64,000 nucleotides of DNA from an uncultured Clostridia bacterium (GTDB taxonomy: Bacteria > Bacillota > Clostridia > TANB77 > CAG-508), in the NCBI GenBank assembly GCA_947624655.1, contig CANQLH010000007.1, forward strand, positions 1 through 64,000, given 5' to 3'. How positions within the stretch are numbered: the stretch's first letter is position 1; each line of letters begins with the position of its first letter. The translations under genes were made by a program, and so were the position numbers. The notes under the pieces were generated by a model, which saw only the letters and a program-made list of their open reading frames with translations, made no database searches and was not told the origin of the DNA. Positions 42,712-52,341 of the stretch are shown here, piece after piece.

Positions 42712-44157
42712 TCAAGTACCAGTAGGTTTAGTCCTTGGTACTATACGTTTCAAAGAAATACTATCAGAAGCTGGCATAGTTTTCACAAAATCATTAAAGG
42801 CTTTAAGATTAAGGAAACCACGAGTAGAAATAGCATCTATCTTGCTCTTGGTATCTTTAATACGCTATGTCTTAGCCTCTGTACTCTAAATGCTAGCATC
42901 TCCGCCTACGACAATCCAGTTAGTCACCTTATCTAGCTTATAAGCATCGTCAAAGTCAATTCTAAAGATAGAACCTCGTCCTCCATAGGTTCCACCATTA
43001 TTAGTCTTTTGTGACGCCTGTTCAGCAATAGCAGATAGAATAGTCAAGATTGGATAGGCTCTAAAATTGTGTATCATAAGTTGTGATGCTGTTGTTTGTG
43101 TATAACCTATGATATATTTCTCCGCGGCTTGCGCTACCATGTCGCTACGTATGATGTCATAGTTGTTCTTCAAGTCTCCAGGAATTCCCTTTTTACCATG
43201 AAATGCAATAGTATTATAAAGCTAATAATCAACTTCAGGTCCCTCTCCATAAATCTCGTGCAATAGAGACATAGCAATGGAGTTTTCACCAGCATAGCTT
43301 ATCATCTTAGAGATATTACTCTTACTACGATAAGTCTTAACTGTGGCATAAGGGTCTACCTAAAACGTATGTCTAACTGTAACCTATCCATCTTCTCCAA
43401 TCACTTCTTCTACCATCTAAACGTGTTGAAGCTATATATCTGTTGCTTTACCTTTAACCTGTTTGCCACCAGGACCAACTAAATTTTCTGAGGTAGTACC
43501 TAACATTCCAGATTTAATCATCTTCAATATCTCACCATCAACCTATCCTTCTGCCATCGCATCAACAGCATCACTAAGTAAAGATGTCGCCTCACTGGAA
43601 GGAGTAAGAATTGAAGATACCGTTTGAGAGTTATACGCTTGATTACCACTCACTATATTATCAATGGTTTTCATTATTAGACTAACACCGAGCAATTCAT
43701 CAAGTTCAGCTGGAATTACTGCTAATTCATTCTCGTTAGTTTCATCTATTAAAGCCATTAATTGCGGATTCGCCGTTTTATAGATGTGAATAATCTAGTT
43801 TAATGCGCTTATAACAGCTTTCTTATCGGCGTTTTTGAGCCCGATGTCTAGCGCCTTGGCCGCAGTCATATATCCAGATAGTCCTGGAACGATATTGTTA
43901 TTATATGCTTCTACCATGCGCGATTCAATGCCAGCTTCCAAATTTTGGAATTGCGCGATTTCTAAATTCTCGATGTAATGTTGCTCCGCAGAATCTGGAA
44001 CCTACTGCGCAGCTAATTGTGTTTTCATAGTTGCTAAATATCTAGATTTGATATTCTAAAAATGATTGCCTTTAAACTTCTAAGTTATATCTCCACCCTC
44101 ATAATGCTCTGGATGGCCATGGATATTAGGCAATCCCTCAAATACGAAATCAGCCAT
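42712..44157 (-). CDS. Structural protein between tail tube and tape measure
   Basis: 481 residues with several TAG=Gln codons. It starts MADFVFEGLPNIHGHPEHYEGGDITQKF and is largely helical (FQNLEAGIESRMVEAYNNNIV, AVISALNQIIHIYKTANPQ). Later come ILTIGSIAEQ-type helices and GGTYGGRGSIFRIDFDDAYKL. The end is SLKRIVPRTKPTGT. ATG 44157 is 9 bases from AGGAGG; 44163 is an alternative. I do not recognise the family. The central part (RIDFDDAYKLDKVTNWIVVGG) could bind partner proteins. Confidence 0.66.
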
Positions 44158-44186
44158 ACTCATGTACCTCCTGATAAAAAGAAAAA

Positions 44187-44206
44187 GGGACGACCGAAGT
44201 CGTCCC
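44187..44206 (-). terminator. Strong terminator after the tail tube gene
   Basis: On the minus strand GGGACGAC, a TTCG tetraloop and GTCGTCCC are followed by TTTTTC, a textbook intrinsic terminator. It lies 13 bases after the tail tube stop and would give a separate, abundant tail-tube transc ript end. Confidence 0.9.
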
Positions 44207-44219
44207 CATATATCTTTGA

Positions 44220-45548
44220 TTAGTTGTTGTTGGTTCTAATCTTAGTGAAGTCAAGCTCCATGAGAGTCTCGTCATCAACTACAAACTTGATAACAGGCTT
44301 CTTGGTAACGTTAAGGACCCAGAACATCTCTTGGTCATCAATAGTACCAGTAGTAGCTGCTGTGCTGTATTTGCTGTCAAGAGTCTCCTTGGTATAAATA
44401 GCAAGCTCTCCACCCCTTGCGCTTTCAGGAAGCTTTACGGTATAGAAGAGAGAGCCATTAGTAGCATCAATAGCACTCTGCCAGCTAGACTGAGGAAGTC
44501 CTGCCCACTTTGTTACAGGCTTGAAAGTACCTGTTACGTGCCACATTGTAGCATCGTTCTCGTCAGGAGTTGCCTGTACATCGTTTCTATAGAGCTTTCT
44601 GATAGGCATATCACCATACTCACTAATTACGTCAGTGTAAGAATAGGACTCGAATGGAGCCTTTACACAAGGAGTACGACTATCCTCTTCATCATCAGAA
44701 GCATCAGAAATCATCTGGATAGTAGCAAGAACCTTGTGAGTCTTATCAAATCTGGTATAATCAGGGAAAGCGTCCATGGTGAATGTGAAGGTAGAGGGGT
44801 CACCGCTGGAAGCCATGGTGAATGTGAAGTTAGACTGTACCTTGCAGTTAGGAATAATAAACTCAGCAGGCATATCAACACCGTCAGACTCACGACGGAA
44901 TAGAGTGTCAGCCTCAAGGTAATAGTTACCGCCGAACTTGTCAGCAGTAATCTCAATAACCTGAGCACCGCCAGTGCGTCTTACATAGTAGTCAACCAAA
45001 ACTACAGTGTCAGCGGGAAGTTCGCCATGATGGCCATAGCAGGTAAGAACATTGTCATCAACCTCAACAGGGATGCAAGGCTCGTCAACAATCTCGCCAT
45101 CCTGCATTACCATAACAAAGATGTCCGCATTAGATTCATACTGGGGATTGGACTTACCATCCTTAAACCCATTCCAGCAAGGAATTTCAGGAAGCTCAAT
45201 AGTATTCGCAGAATCAAGCTGAACCTGAGAAGTAGTATGAACATAAATAGGCTGGTCAGTATTAACAGGAATTAGGCCCGCACCAGAAAGGATAGAGAAA
45301 CCCTCTGGAGAGATTAGCGCATCTTCCATTGTGAAGGTAAGTGTACGCTCGCCTTCCCATGCTATTAGTCTAGAGTTACCACGACCACCAGTTGCATAAA
45401 CTGTGGTAGCAGCGCCTTCGAGGCTAGAGGTCTTTAGTGTATCGAAATAAAGAACTGGCTCGCCCTTGTAAAATTTGCGGTTGCCGAGTGTCTGAGTAGC
45501 CTTAGCACGAAGAACTACGTTACAAATTTCTCTAACGCCAAAACGCAT
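44220..45548 (-). CDS. Major tail tube protein
   Basis: 442 residues with no TAG codon. It starts MRFGVREICNVVLRAKATQTLGNRKFYKGEPV and is beta-rich, with KTSSLEGAATTVYATGGRGNSRLIAWEGERTLTFTMEDALISPEGFSILSGAGL, the pattern of large tail tube proteins in Firmicute siphophages. A central VLVDYYVRRTGGAQVIEITADKFGGNYYLEA and FTFTMDAFPDYTRFDKT fit the same fold. It forms the tail tube on which the tape measure sits. It has a strong AAGGAGG and its own strong terminator, consistent with high expression. Confidence 0.82.
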   Translation of the reverse strand: MRFGVREICNVVLRAKATQTLGNRKFYKGEPVLYFDTLKTSSLEGAATTVYATGGRGNSRLIAWEGERTLTFTMEDALISPEGFSILSGAGLIPVNTDQPIYVHTTSQVQLDSANTIELPEIPCWNGFKDGKSNPQYESNADIFVMVMQDGEIVDEPCIPVEVDDNVLTCYGHHGELPADTVVLVDYYVRRTGGAQVIEITADKFGGNYYLEADTLFRRESDGVDMPAEFIIPNCKVQSNFTFTMASSGDPSTFTFTMDAFPDYTRFDKTHKVLATIQMISDASDDEEDSRTPCVKAPFESYSYTDVISEYGDMPIRKLYRNDVQATPDENDATMWHVTGTFKPVTKWAGLPQSSWQSAIDATNGSLFYTVKLPESARGGELAIYTKETLDSKYSTAATTGTIDDQEMFWVLNVTKKPVIKFVVDDETLMELDFTKIRTNNN

Positions 45549-45561
45549 ATTTTTTTCCTCC

Positions 45562-46311
45562 TTATAATGTCGGATGCAAATCTCGCATCCATGATTCTAC
45601 GGTTTTCTCTGGTTTACCGCCAGCGAGGCGAACCCGCAAGTCGGTATCCCATTCAACAAAAGCATTATATCTATCTATTAAATCAAATACCTAAAAGATA
45701 GTTAAATCAATCGCATCTTTTAATGTAATCGTTGAACTACCTATTGTTAGGATAGATAAATACCGAGTCAAGACGCTTTCCTTATTACCACCCTTTAGTT
45801 GGGCTACTTTCTTTCGCCCTTCCATAATCTTATTCATTATCTTCCTTGCTGCTTCATTACCTGGGTTATAGACTATATTACTGCCCTAAAAGATACTATT
45901 GACGCACAAGACTACTTTTATATAATCTTGAATAGTCGGAAAAGTGTTGTCATCAATAGTGACAGGTGGCATATCCTTTGCAGTTAATATAATACTATTA
46001 GGCAACATAGTTGCGGAATAGGAAGGGAACAAGAGTAGCAGTAAGTTACGGATTGCGTTTTTCTTGTGTTGTTTATCTTTTGATTGTTCTAAAACCTTCA
46101 TTAAGACTTGAAAATTGCTCAAAGTCTCTAAAAGAGTCTTGTCCTAAATTAACGATTCCTTATCAACACAAAGATACTAAATAGCCATAAAGAAGTCTTG
46201 CTCACCCATGTAAGCAATCTCTTTAACACTAGGCGGGTGTATCGTAATTTGTAATTCAGGGATAGGAATATCAACACCCGTCATTAGTTTTAACCGCAAA
46301 TCATTATCCAT
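45562..46311 (-). CDS. Putative connector/tail-completion protein
   Basis: 249 residues with three TAG=Gln codons. It starts MDNDLRLKLMTGVDIPIPELQITIHPPSVKEIAYMG, is helical in the middle (VLMKVLEQSKDKQHKKNAIRNLLLLLF) and ends LAGGKPEKTVESWMRDLHPTL. The position between connector genes and the tail tube suggests a tail terminator or chaperone role. It overlaps the upstream gene by 8 bases (ATGGATAA). No family recognised. Confidence 0.65.
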
Positions 46312-46846
46312 TTAGAGGATTAACCTCATCTTCATGGCCACGAATTGCTAGGTATCTAAGCGTTACTCCACCAAATTCTTCGTTATAAACATCCTGATTG
46401 GCGCCTAAGAATGTTAATTCTCCGATACCAGTCAGGTGCTACTTATCTAACATTGCATCTATCTCTCCAGCAATGCGATATGGGCGTAGCTCAAAATCCT
46501 TTAGATTCCAGTCATCAAAATGACAAATAATGCGTATCTCAACTATATGGTCACGATAGAATGTATTTGTTGCATTAGGAGTGAAAGAATCAAAAGCCAA
46601 ACGCAGATAAGTGCGTTTATCGGGGTCAATTTTGAGCTTCGGGACATTAGAAATCTATTTACTTTCAAACATCTCTGCCACCTGCGCAGAGGTAACATCC
46701 GGTTTTCTCTCCAGACAATCTGGAGTAGTATAGTAAAGTAGTTTTAGAACTTTCTTATTTGACAGAATTTTATTCATAATAAGAGAGGTATCCTTCGCCA
46801 TCCCTAAAAAGCTAGATTGTGGATATTCATAAGTGTTAATCTTCAT
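46304..46846 (-). CDS. Putative head-tail connector or tail terminator
   Basis: 180 residues with two TAG=Gln codons. It starts MKINTYEYPQSSFLGMAKD, then an N-terminal helical region (IMNKILSNKKVLKLLYYTTPDCLERK) and a beta-rich part (KRTYLRLAFDSFTPNATNTFYRDHIVEIRIICHFDDW) ending VTLRYLAIRGHEDE. The compact alpha/beta layout and location fit a tail terminator, but I cannot name the family. Confidence 0.65.
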
Positions 46847-46861
46847 ATCTTATTACCTCTC

Positions 46862-47839
46862 TTAAATCAACGATTCTACGACAATAGTTTTCGTAGTGTC
46901 ATCCTCGTCATCCCACCAATGTAGAGTAAACTGTCCACTCGTCATCTTCTTCCAAGTGATGTCTACTGTCTAATTGTGACAGACGAGTTCAACTGGAACA
47001 TCTGACTCAACAATAGCCCAATGACCGCCCGCGCGAGGCGCGGTGAAAGTCCAGACCATTCCAGGCTTAATAAATGTATCACCCTAGATAAGAGTATCTG
47101 GAGACGGGTCAACTGGCTCTATTACCAAACCATCTTTGAGTTCGTTGGGCACATCATCAGTATCTTTATCTATGTAATATTCTTCTGCATTAATCTCGAT
47201 AATATTTCTTGGGCTTATGACATTAGGTGCCTCAACTCTCCAGCATAAACCCTAAAAGAGAAATTCTTTGTATCTTTGGAAAGCTTTAACTGTTTTATCA
47301 TTACGAGGCATCAAAATATTAAGGCTTAAATTTGGAGTATCTATTCTAACTTGATTCTTCTGAATAGACTCAATCTATGTTTCAACTGGACCTCTAATTG
47401 CGGCCCAGGTTACACAGGTATTCCCATCATCATCTTTGAATTTTAATTGATAGTTACAACGTCTAATCTCACCGCGGAAATAGGCATCCTCGGTTAATTC
47501 TTTTAAGTAGATAAGCCAATAGGTATCGGTATTTATCCATCTAAAAACATCACCAGCATCGTATCCACTCACATAATCAATAGAGAGAATCTTGTCATCA
47601 TAATCTGGTTTATTCTTATCAGGATTTATGAGAGCACGCCACCGCGGCTGGCCAGGTATGAAGCGCTCACCATCTTGTAAACACTCTTCACAAGGTTGAG
47701 CTAAAGAAACATTGCAACCTTGATAAGAATATCTTAAAGTCTTAAGAAAGGTGCGATATTTGTCCATAATCATGCGGTCTTCCTGCTTCATGCCGCCTTG
47801 ATACTCGAGTCTTTTCCACATTAAATCTAGATTATTCAT
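46862..47839 (-). CDS. Putative head-closure/neck protein
   Basis: 325 residues with four TAG=Gln codons. It starts MNNLDLMWKRLEYQGGMKQEDRMIMDKYRTF. The middle has RYSYQGCNVSLAQPCEECLQDGERFIPGQPRWRALINPD and LSIDYVSGYDAGDVFRWINTDTYWLIYLKELTEDAYFRGEIRRC, which is the pattern of proteins located after the portal and capsid genes in long-tailed Firmicute phages. The C-terminal domain is Ig-like (TFTAPRAGGHWAIVESDVPVELVC, GQFTLHWWDDED). Confidence 0.67.
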
Positions 47840-48191
47840 CTCTTAATAACCTCGATAATAAATCTATGCACTTAAATACTGTTTTTCTATATAACATGAA
47901 ATCTTCACACTCTTTTGAAGTTAAGCCTTCTAACTTAGAAAGAAGGATAAGACCCTCGGCCTTATCCTTACAAATTCTTACTAATCCTACTAATTCTTCT
48001 ATTACAGTATATAAATGCGTTTCCCAATCTTCTTCATGCTCTCTCATAGGAACCAACTTCCATAGTTGGTTTATCAATCTAATCCTATCAGCTTCGTAAA
48101 CTTCATCAGTGAAGTTAATATTGTACTTATCAATCAAAGGTACTACTCTCCCGCAGGCATGACCAGTTGGATTCAATAGTCCCCTTGTCAT
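47832..48191 (-). CDS. Small helical head-tail joining protein
   Basis: 119 residues, no TAG. It starts MTRGLLNPTGHACGRVVPLIDKYNINFTDE and is helical, with HLYTVIEELVGLVRICKDKAEGLILLSKLEG. It overlaps the upstream gene by 62 bases and the downstream gene by 8. The location within the connector cluster suggests a head-tail junction role. The overlap is unusually long; a later start cannot be ruled out. Confidence 0.62.
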   Translation of the reverse strand: MTRGLLNPTGHACGRVVPLIDKYNINFTDEVYEADRIRLINQLWKLVPMREHEEDWETHLYTVIEELVGLVRICKDKAEGLILLSKLEGLTSKECEDFMLYRKTVFKCIDLLSRLLRDE

Positions 48192-48612
48192 CCATAAGTT
48201 TTCTACGTTTGTATAGACGTTGCATATGATGGGTTTGTCTTTCGGCTTCCTTCTTTAAGTCCATCAACTTAGCCAGATGGTTAGCTTGTGATGTCATCTT
48301 AAAGTCAGAGCCAGAATACTTCATACGAGTATTCTCAATAGAAGCTATCTGGCGCTGAAGCCATGTATTGTACATCAATAAAGCGAAAATATTTATTTCT
48401 TCAGATGTGAGGGCGGTATTAAACTCCTCAGCATCTGCGTCAAAATCATATAAAGGGAAACGAGGAAATTCAAATCCAGGAATGGAGTCAAGAAGAATAT
48501 TCTTCACATCAGCGTGTGTATTCTCGGGAGTCCATTCAAGATACATATCATCGGTAATCTTACCGAAGAATCTATCATAAATCTCTTTAAAGGAAGTAGG
48601 TTCACCCATCAT
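48130..48612 (-). CDS. Head-tail connector-type protein
   Basis: 160 residues, no TAG. It starts MMGEPTSFKEIYDRFFGKITDDMYLEW and has FEFPRFPLYDFDADAEEFNTALTSEEINIFALLMYNTWLQRQIASIENTRMKYSGSDFKMTSQANHLAKLMDLKKEAERQTHHMQRLYKRRK, the pattern of small proteins following the capsid gene in Firmicute phages. The last 20 residues overlap the next gene. A good AGGAGG site precedes it. Confidence 0.7.
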   Translation of the reverse strand: MMGEPTSFKEIYDRFFGKITDDMYLEWTPENTHADVKNILLDSIPGFEFPRFPLYDFDADAEEFNTALTSEEINIFALLMYNTWLQRQIASIENTRMKYSGSDFKMTSQANHLAKLMDLKKEAERQTHHMQRLYKRRKLMDDKGTIESNWSCLRESSTFD

Positions 48613-48625
48613 GGTTAATACCTCC

Positions 48626-49213
48626 TTAAGTGTCTCTGCCTACCACTTTATATTTAGGTGTGGCGCGTCTACCAATCTCGGCGGCCGCAGTTACTGCTGT
48701 CTCTTGCTTTACTCTACGCTCCTTAGTTGCGGCCGCAGGTTCATCTTCTTCAGTGGTCGCCTTCTCATTAGCAATAGCAGATAGAACATTGAAGCCAGTA
48801 ATCTACTTCAAAGCCTCGCATTTACGCAAATCATTCAAAGGAAGAGTGACTGCGTGCTGCTTGATAAGATTAACAACTCCTGTAGGAGCAAAGTCAAGCG
48901 CATCTTTGAATTCATCAATGGAGCTAGTAAGCAGCCAAGAATCGACTTGGTCTTCTGAAATATAATACTCAGGTTCTGGTTTAATATTCAAGCCTTCTTT
49001 CATTACTTCATCTTCTCTAATATAAAGATAGTTATAAAGTAAAGCTCTACCACCAGGCTGAGCAGCGACCTCAAGAATCTCACTATACGGTATTCTCTTA
49101 GTCTCTCCGACATTAAATTCACGTCTTAAATTTCTTTCAGGGATTCTATAAGCAACAATACCGCCGCTTCTATTAGTGACGTTACAAATGGTTTCAGGTG
49201 TCAACATATTCAA
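48626..49213 (-). CDS. Capsid-adjacent structural protein with an Ala-rich tail
   Basis: 195 residues with one TAG=Gln (48803-48805). The N-terminal domain is MNMLTPETICNVTNRSGGIVAYRIPERNLRREFNVGETKRIPY then SEILEVAAQPGGRALLYNYLYI, a pattern found in small proteins downstream of the major capsid gene. After the TAG comes a disordered tail with two Ala runs (EPAAATKERRVKQE, TAAAEIGRRA), each encoded by GCGGCCGC. It is the first gene after the capsid hairpin. Confidence 0.68.
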
Positions 49214-49243
49214 TTATCTCCTTTTTCTCATATACAAATTTTA

Positions 49244-49269
49244 GGGACGAGGGGATTAGCCCTCGTCCC
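49244..49269 (-). terminator. Hairpin after the major capsid gene
   Basis: GGGACGAGGG (49244-49253) and CCCTCGTCCC (49260-49269) form a 10-bp GC-rich stem with a 6-base loop. The following bases on the minus strand (TAAAATTTG) lack a good U-run, so partial termination or mRNA protection is likely. It lies 8 bases after the capsid stop. Confidence 0.65.
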
Positions 49270-49277
49270 CAGTAAAA

Positions 49278-50324
49278 TTATTCACCAGCAGGAACAATGT
49301 CCATACCGTTCTCAGAAAGTGAAGTCATATTATAAACGCAGATGTTATTAGTCATAATAACACTTACGCCAACTTTCTGATAGAAGTGAACCTCTTGAGA
49401 CCAGTCATAGTTATCAAGAGCCTTCATGTGCATCTGGCCTTCAAACGCAATCTTAACAGGCTTGGTGTTACCATCACTAGGAATGACCCAAGCATAGCCA
49501 GGATTGGCAGTATAACGAGTATTGGTTTCATCTTCGATACCGAGAGGAAGAGCAACTACGGGAACACCCTTATAAGTTCCAAGGTATCCTTCGTTCCACA
49601 TTCTATCTCTCATATTATCGGAAATCCAGTTCTGAGAAGGAATCATCTCGGCGGCAAACGGACGATAGCAGTAAATAGTAGGACTACCATAAGCGGAAGC
49701 AATGGTAATTAAGCGGTCCATAGAAGCCTCATCGAACTGGTTCTCTTCAACCATATTGTTCGCAGGAAGGTTGTTGATGTTAGCGATTAAAGCCTCACCA
49801 ACTTCCTTCTGGATAAGTTCATCCATGCCAGTAACAACGATGTCAATGAGCTCAGCGAAATCTACACGACCATCAAGGAACTCCTCGAAGCCGATGTGAG
49901 CAGCGCCACCAACAGCGCTTGTGGTTACTTCAAACCAAGTCTCGCCAAGCTTGAAGGTCTCGTAAAGACCAGCAAGACCAACGCGAGTGATGAACTGTTT
50001 AGCACGCATCTTACCAAGACCCTTTACTCTAAAGATAGGACGGTCGCCCTGAGCAAAGGTCTTAGTCTCAGCAAAACGAGAGTAGAAGCTCTCGATGCGC
50101 TTAGGAACAATAAAATCAAGAGTCTCTTCAACTAGTTCAAAGAGCTCAATCTTATTGCGGCGATAAGAATTGAAGTCGCCGGCAAGGTCTTTCAATTCAT
50201 TACGAAGTGTGGTATTAAGAGCTTCAGAGGTCATTTCTTGACCGTTGAAGCTATAATTCTTGGTAGAAGTTGCTTGAGCAGCAGCCTTCATTAACGCAAG
50301 TAGATTAGTTCTATCTAAAGCCAT
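49278..50324 (-). CDS. Major capsid protein
   Basis: 348 residues with no TAG codon. It starts MALDRTNLLALMKAAAQATSTKN. The core has ELVEETLDFIVPKRIESFYSRFAETKTFAQGD, GLGKMRAKQFITRVGLAGLYETFKLGETWFEV and GFEEFLDGRVDFAELIDIVVTGMDELIQKEVGEAL, consistent with HK97-fold capsid proteins of Firmicute siphophages (spine helix and A domain). The end is KVGVSVIMTNNICVYNMTSLSENG. ATG 50324 lies 9 bases from AAGGAGG; 50333 is too close. It is very likely the most abundant virion protein. Confidence 0.87.
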   Translation of the reverse strand: MALDRTNLLALMKAAAQATSTKNYSFNGQEMTSEALNTTLRNELKDLAGDFNSYRRNKIELFELVEETLDFIVPKRIESFYSRFAETKTFAQGDRPIFRVKGLGKMRAKQFITRVGLAGLYETFKLGETWFEVTTSAVGGAAHIGFEEFLDGRVDFAELIDIVVTGMDELIQKEVGEALIANINNLPANNMVEENQFDEASMDRLITIASAYGSPTIYCYRPFAAEMIPSQNWISDNMRDRMWNEGYLGTYKGVPVVALPLGIEDETNTRYTANPGYAWVIPSDGNTKPVKIAFEGQMHMKALDNYDWSQEVHFYQKVGVSVIMTNNICVYNMTSLSENGMDIVPAGE

Positions 50325-50343
50325 ATCAAGCATCCTCCTTTAA

Positions 50344-51033
50344 TCACTTTGTGCGCATTAGTTTTACGCCTGGCTGTAAATCAGGCATGGTGTAAACATT
50401 AACTACGGTCCATTCCATACCGGTATATCCTTCAGCTTTCGCAAGATAACCGTCGGTACCAACATGGAGTTTATCTCCAACCTTAAGTTCAGTCTCTTTT
50501 ACGCAGTTAGTGGTCATAATGTCACCAACATCAGTCTTGAAGAGACGAGGAACGATACTATTAACTTTATCTCCCATCATACCATAAGGATTTAGATTAG
50601 AGTCAGCAATAGCAGGCTCAACCGTAGTCATATCAGAAACGTTATCATACTCAGTTAATGTACGGTCCTTAGCTGGACCAGTACCTGGAATAACATGAGC
50701 ATACTTGCCATCAGCAGTTGCATTATAAACAATAGCATTATAGTTATCAGCAAGCATAGCGAAATCGGCATCGGTTTCACGGCTCTCGTAAACCTTTACC
50801 TCATTGAAAACTAACATAGGCTCCATGCCATCAGCGGTAGGAAGAGCAACCTTTCTATTGGCATAGTCATATACTAAGAACATACCATTCTCTACCTTCT
50901 TTAATGCAGCATCACAAGGAAGAGAAGCAAAAATCTTACCATTATAACGAGCAGATAGCTTATTGCCTTCTACCTGGCCGTAGCCATATTTGACGTAAGT
51001 AGCGTCAGACAAACGTGTCTTTGCTTTAGCCAT
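50344..51033 (-). CDS. Head (decoration-like) protein
   Basis: 229 residues without TAG. It starts MAKAKTRLSDATYVKYGYGQVEGNKLSARYNGKIFASLPCDAAL. It is beta-rich, with MFLVYDYANRKVALPTADG and VKETELKVGDKLHVGTDGYLAKAEGYTGMEW. Between scaffold and capsid, such proteins often decorate or stabilise the capsid. TAG avoidance as in the capsid suggests it is also abundant. It starts behind a good AAGGAGG site. Confidence 0.7.
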   Translation of the reverse strand: MAKAKTRLSDATYVKYGYGQVEGNKLSARYNGKIFASLPCDAALKKVENGMFLVYDYANRKVALPTADGMEPMLVFNEVKVYESRETDADFAMLADNYNAIVYNATADGKYAHVIPGTGPAKDRTLTEYDNVSDMTTVEPAIADSNLNPYGMMGDKVNSIVPRLFKTDVGDIMTTNCVKETELKVGDKLHVGTDGYLAKAEGYTGMEWTVVNVYTMPDLQPGVKLMRTK

Positions 51034-51051
51034 TATAGTGTACCTCCTTAA

Positions 51052-52323
51052 TCAACTATTCTGACAGACAGCTTTTACCCAAGCGGGTACGTTGTCGTCT
51101 TCATGTGTATCAATATTATTTAGATTTAATGTATATTGCTGTTTGCCAGCATCATCATGCTTCTCGTCAGCAAGGTTGAAATCAACCTTATTTCTTACGC
51201 AAATGATAGCGAGCTTACCCTCGATTTCCTCTAAAGAGTATTTATCAAGGTTATCAACAACATCTTTCTTATCATCATCAGACAGCATATAGAAACTATC
51301 TACCATGGCTTCCTTATCTTTGCGCTCGGCCGCCAATTTGAAACTTCTAAGCTGGTTAAGTTCGTCAACCATTGTCTGATTCTGTTGCTCAAGAGTAGAA
51401 TACTTGGTCTGAAGGTCATTGTATTCAGACTGAAGAGTTACATACTCAGGAATTTCTTCGAGGTTGTACTTCTTCTTGTCCTTCTTATCGTCCTCTTCCT
51501 GTTCAGGCTCTTTATTCTGCTCTTCGGTCTCCTTGGAAGTCTCTTTTTCTTCCTCTGGATTCTCCTTCTTCTTCTCGAATTCAGAGGTAGACTCTTCTTC
51601 CTCGGAAGGAATTACGACATCTTTTTCATTGTCCATAGTTTCCTTAGAGCCTCCTTTCAAAGTTTCTTTTAGTTCATTTATCATAGAGAACATTGTAGTC
51701 TTAAACTCTTCAAATTCCGCGCCAGTGAGAGAGAAAGACTTGATTTGAGCTCCCTCAAAGCAAGGCTCTATGTCAGAACCTAAAATACAGAGTTTCTCAA
51801 TTAACCCGTCACTGATTATGAAAATGTTTCTACCAGAATTACTATCCTTTGTCCAAAAACCTTTTTCATATTCATCATTTAATTCCATAGACTGGTTATT
51901 GCCCTAATCGACGATGCGCTGGGATTCTTCGTATATCTTATTCCAAATATATCCTTCGGTACATAGATATTCTCTTTCATCCTGGCCATCATCTTTGAAT
52001 TTCTGGAACCACACCTTGGCTCCTACATCAACAAAGCCATAAGGCTTTGTCATGTCTACCATTTTGAATTTGCCACCTTCAATGACTACGTCCCTTGTAT
52101 GAGCATCAAAATCGCTAGTCTTCTCATTGTAATATCCAACAATAGGAGTACCAGGAAGATTCTCACCAAGTTTAGTAGCCACTTCTTTCGTAATCACTGT
52201 ACCATTTCTATTAGGGTCTTGACCCACATAGCATACTTTAATTAGCACTTTACTAATTAAAGGAGAAATCTTGGTGGCATTGACAAATTCCATAACATTA
52301 TCCACAGGGACACTGATATGCAA
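51052..52323 (-). CDS. Fused prohead protease and scaffold protein
   Basis: 423 residues. TTG start at 52323 behind AAAGGAGGAG. The first part (MHISVPVDNVMEFVNATKI, then GTPIVGYYNEKTSDFDAHTRD and YGFVDVGAKVWF, then CTEGYIWNKIYEESQ) looks like a prohead protease, with His in DAHTRD and a possible catalytic Ser in NQSMEL. The TAG=Gln at 51904 comes just before NQSMEL. After it the chain becomes a Glu/Lys-rich coiled-coil (EEEESTSEFEKKKENPEEEK) as in scaffolds. The end is VPAWVKAVCQNS. Placement between portal and capsid fits. Confidence 0.78.
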
Positions 52324-52341
52324 GATAATCTCCTCCTTTAA

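Noticed and set aside
48680-48750. GCGGCCGC motifs in an AT-rich genome as a recognition or methylation signal
   Set aside because: In the two cases checked they encode Ala-Ala-Ala runs in frame, so codon usage explains them.
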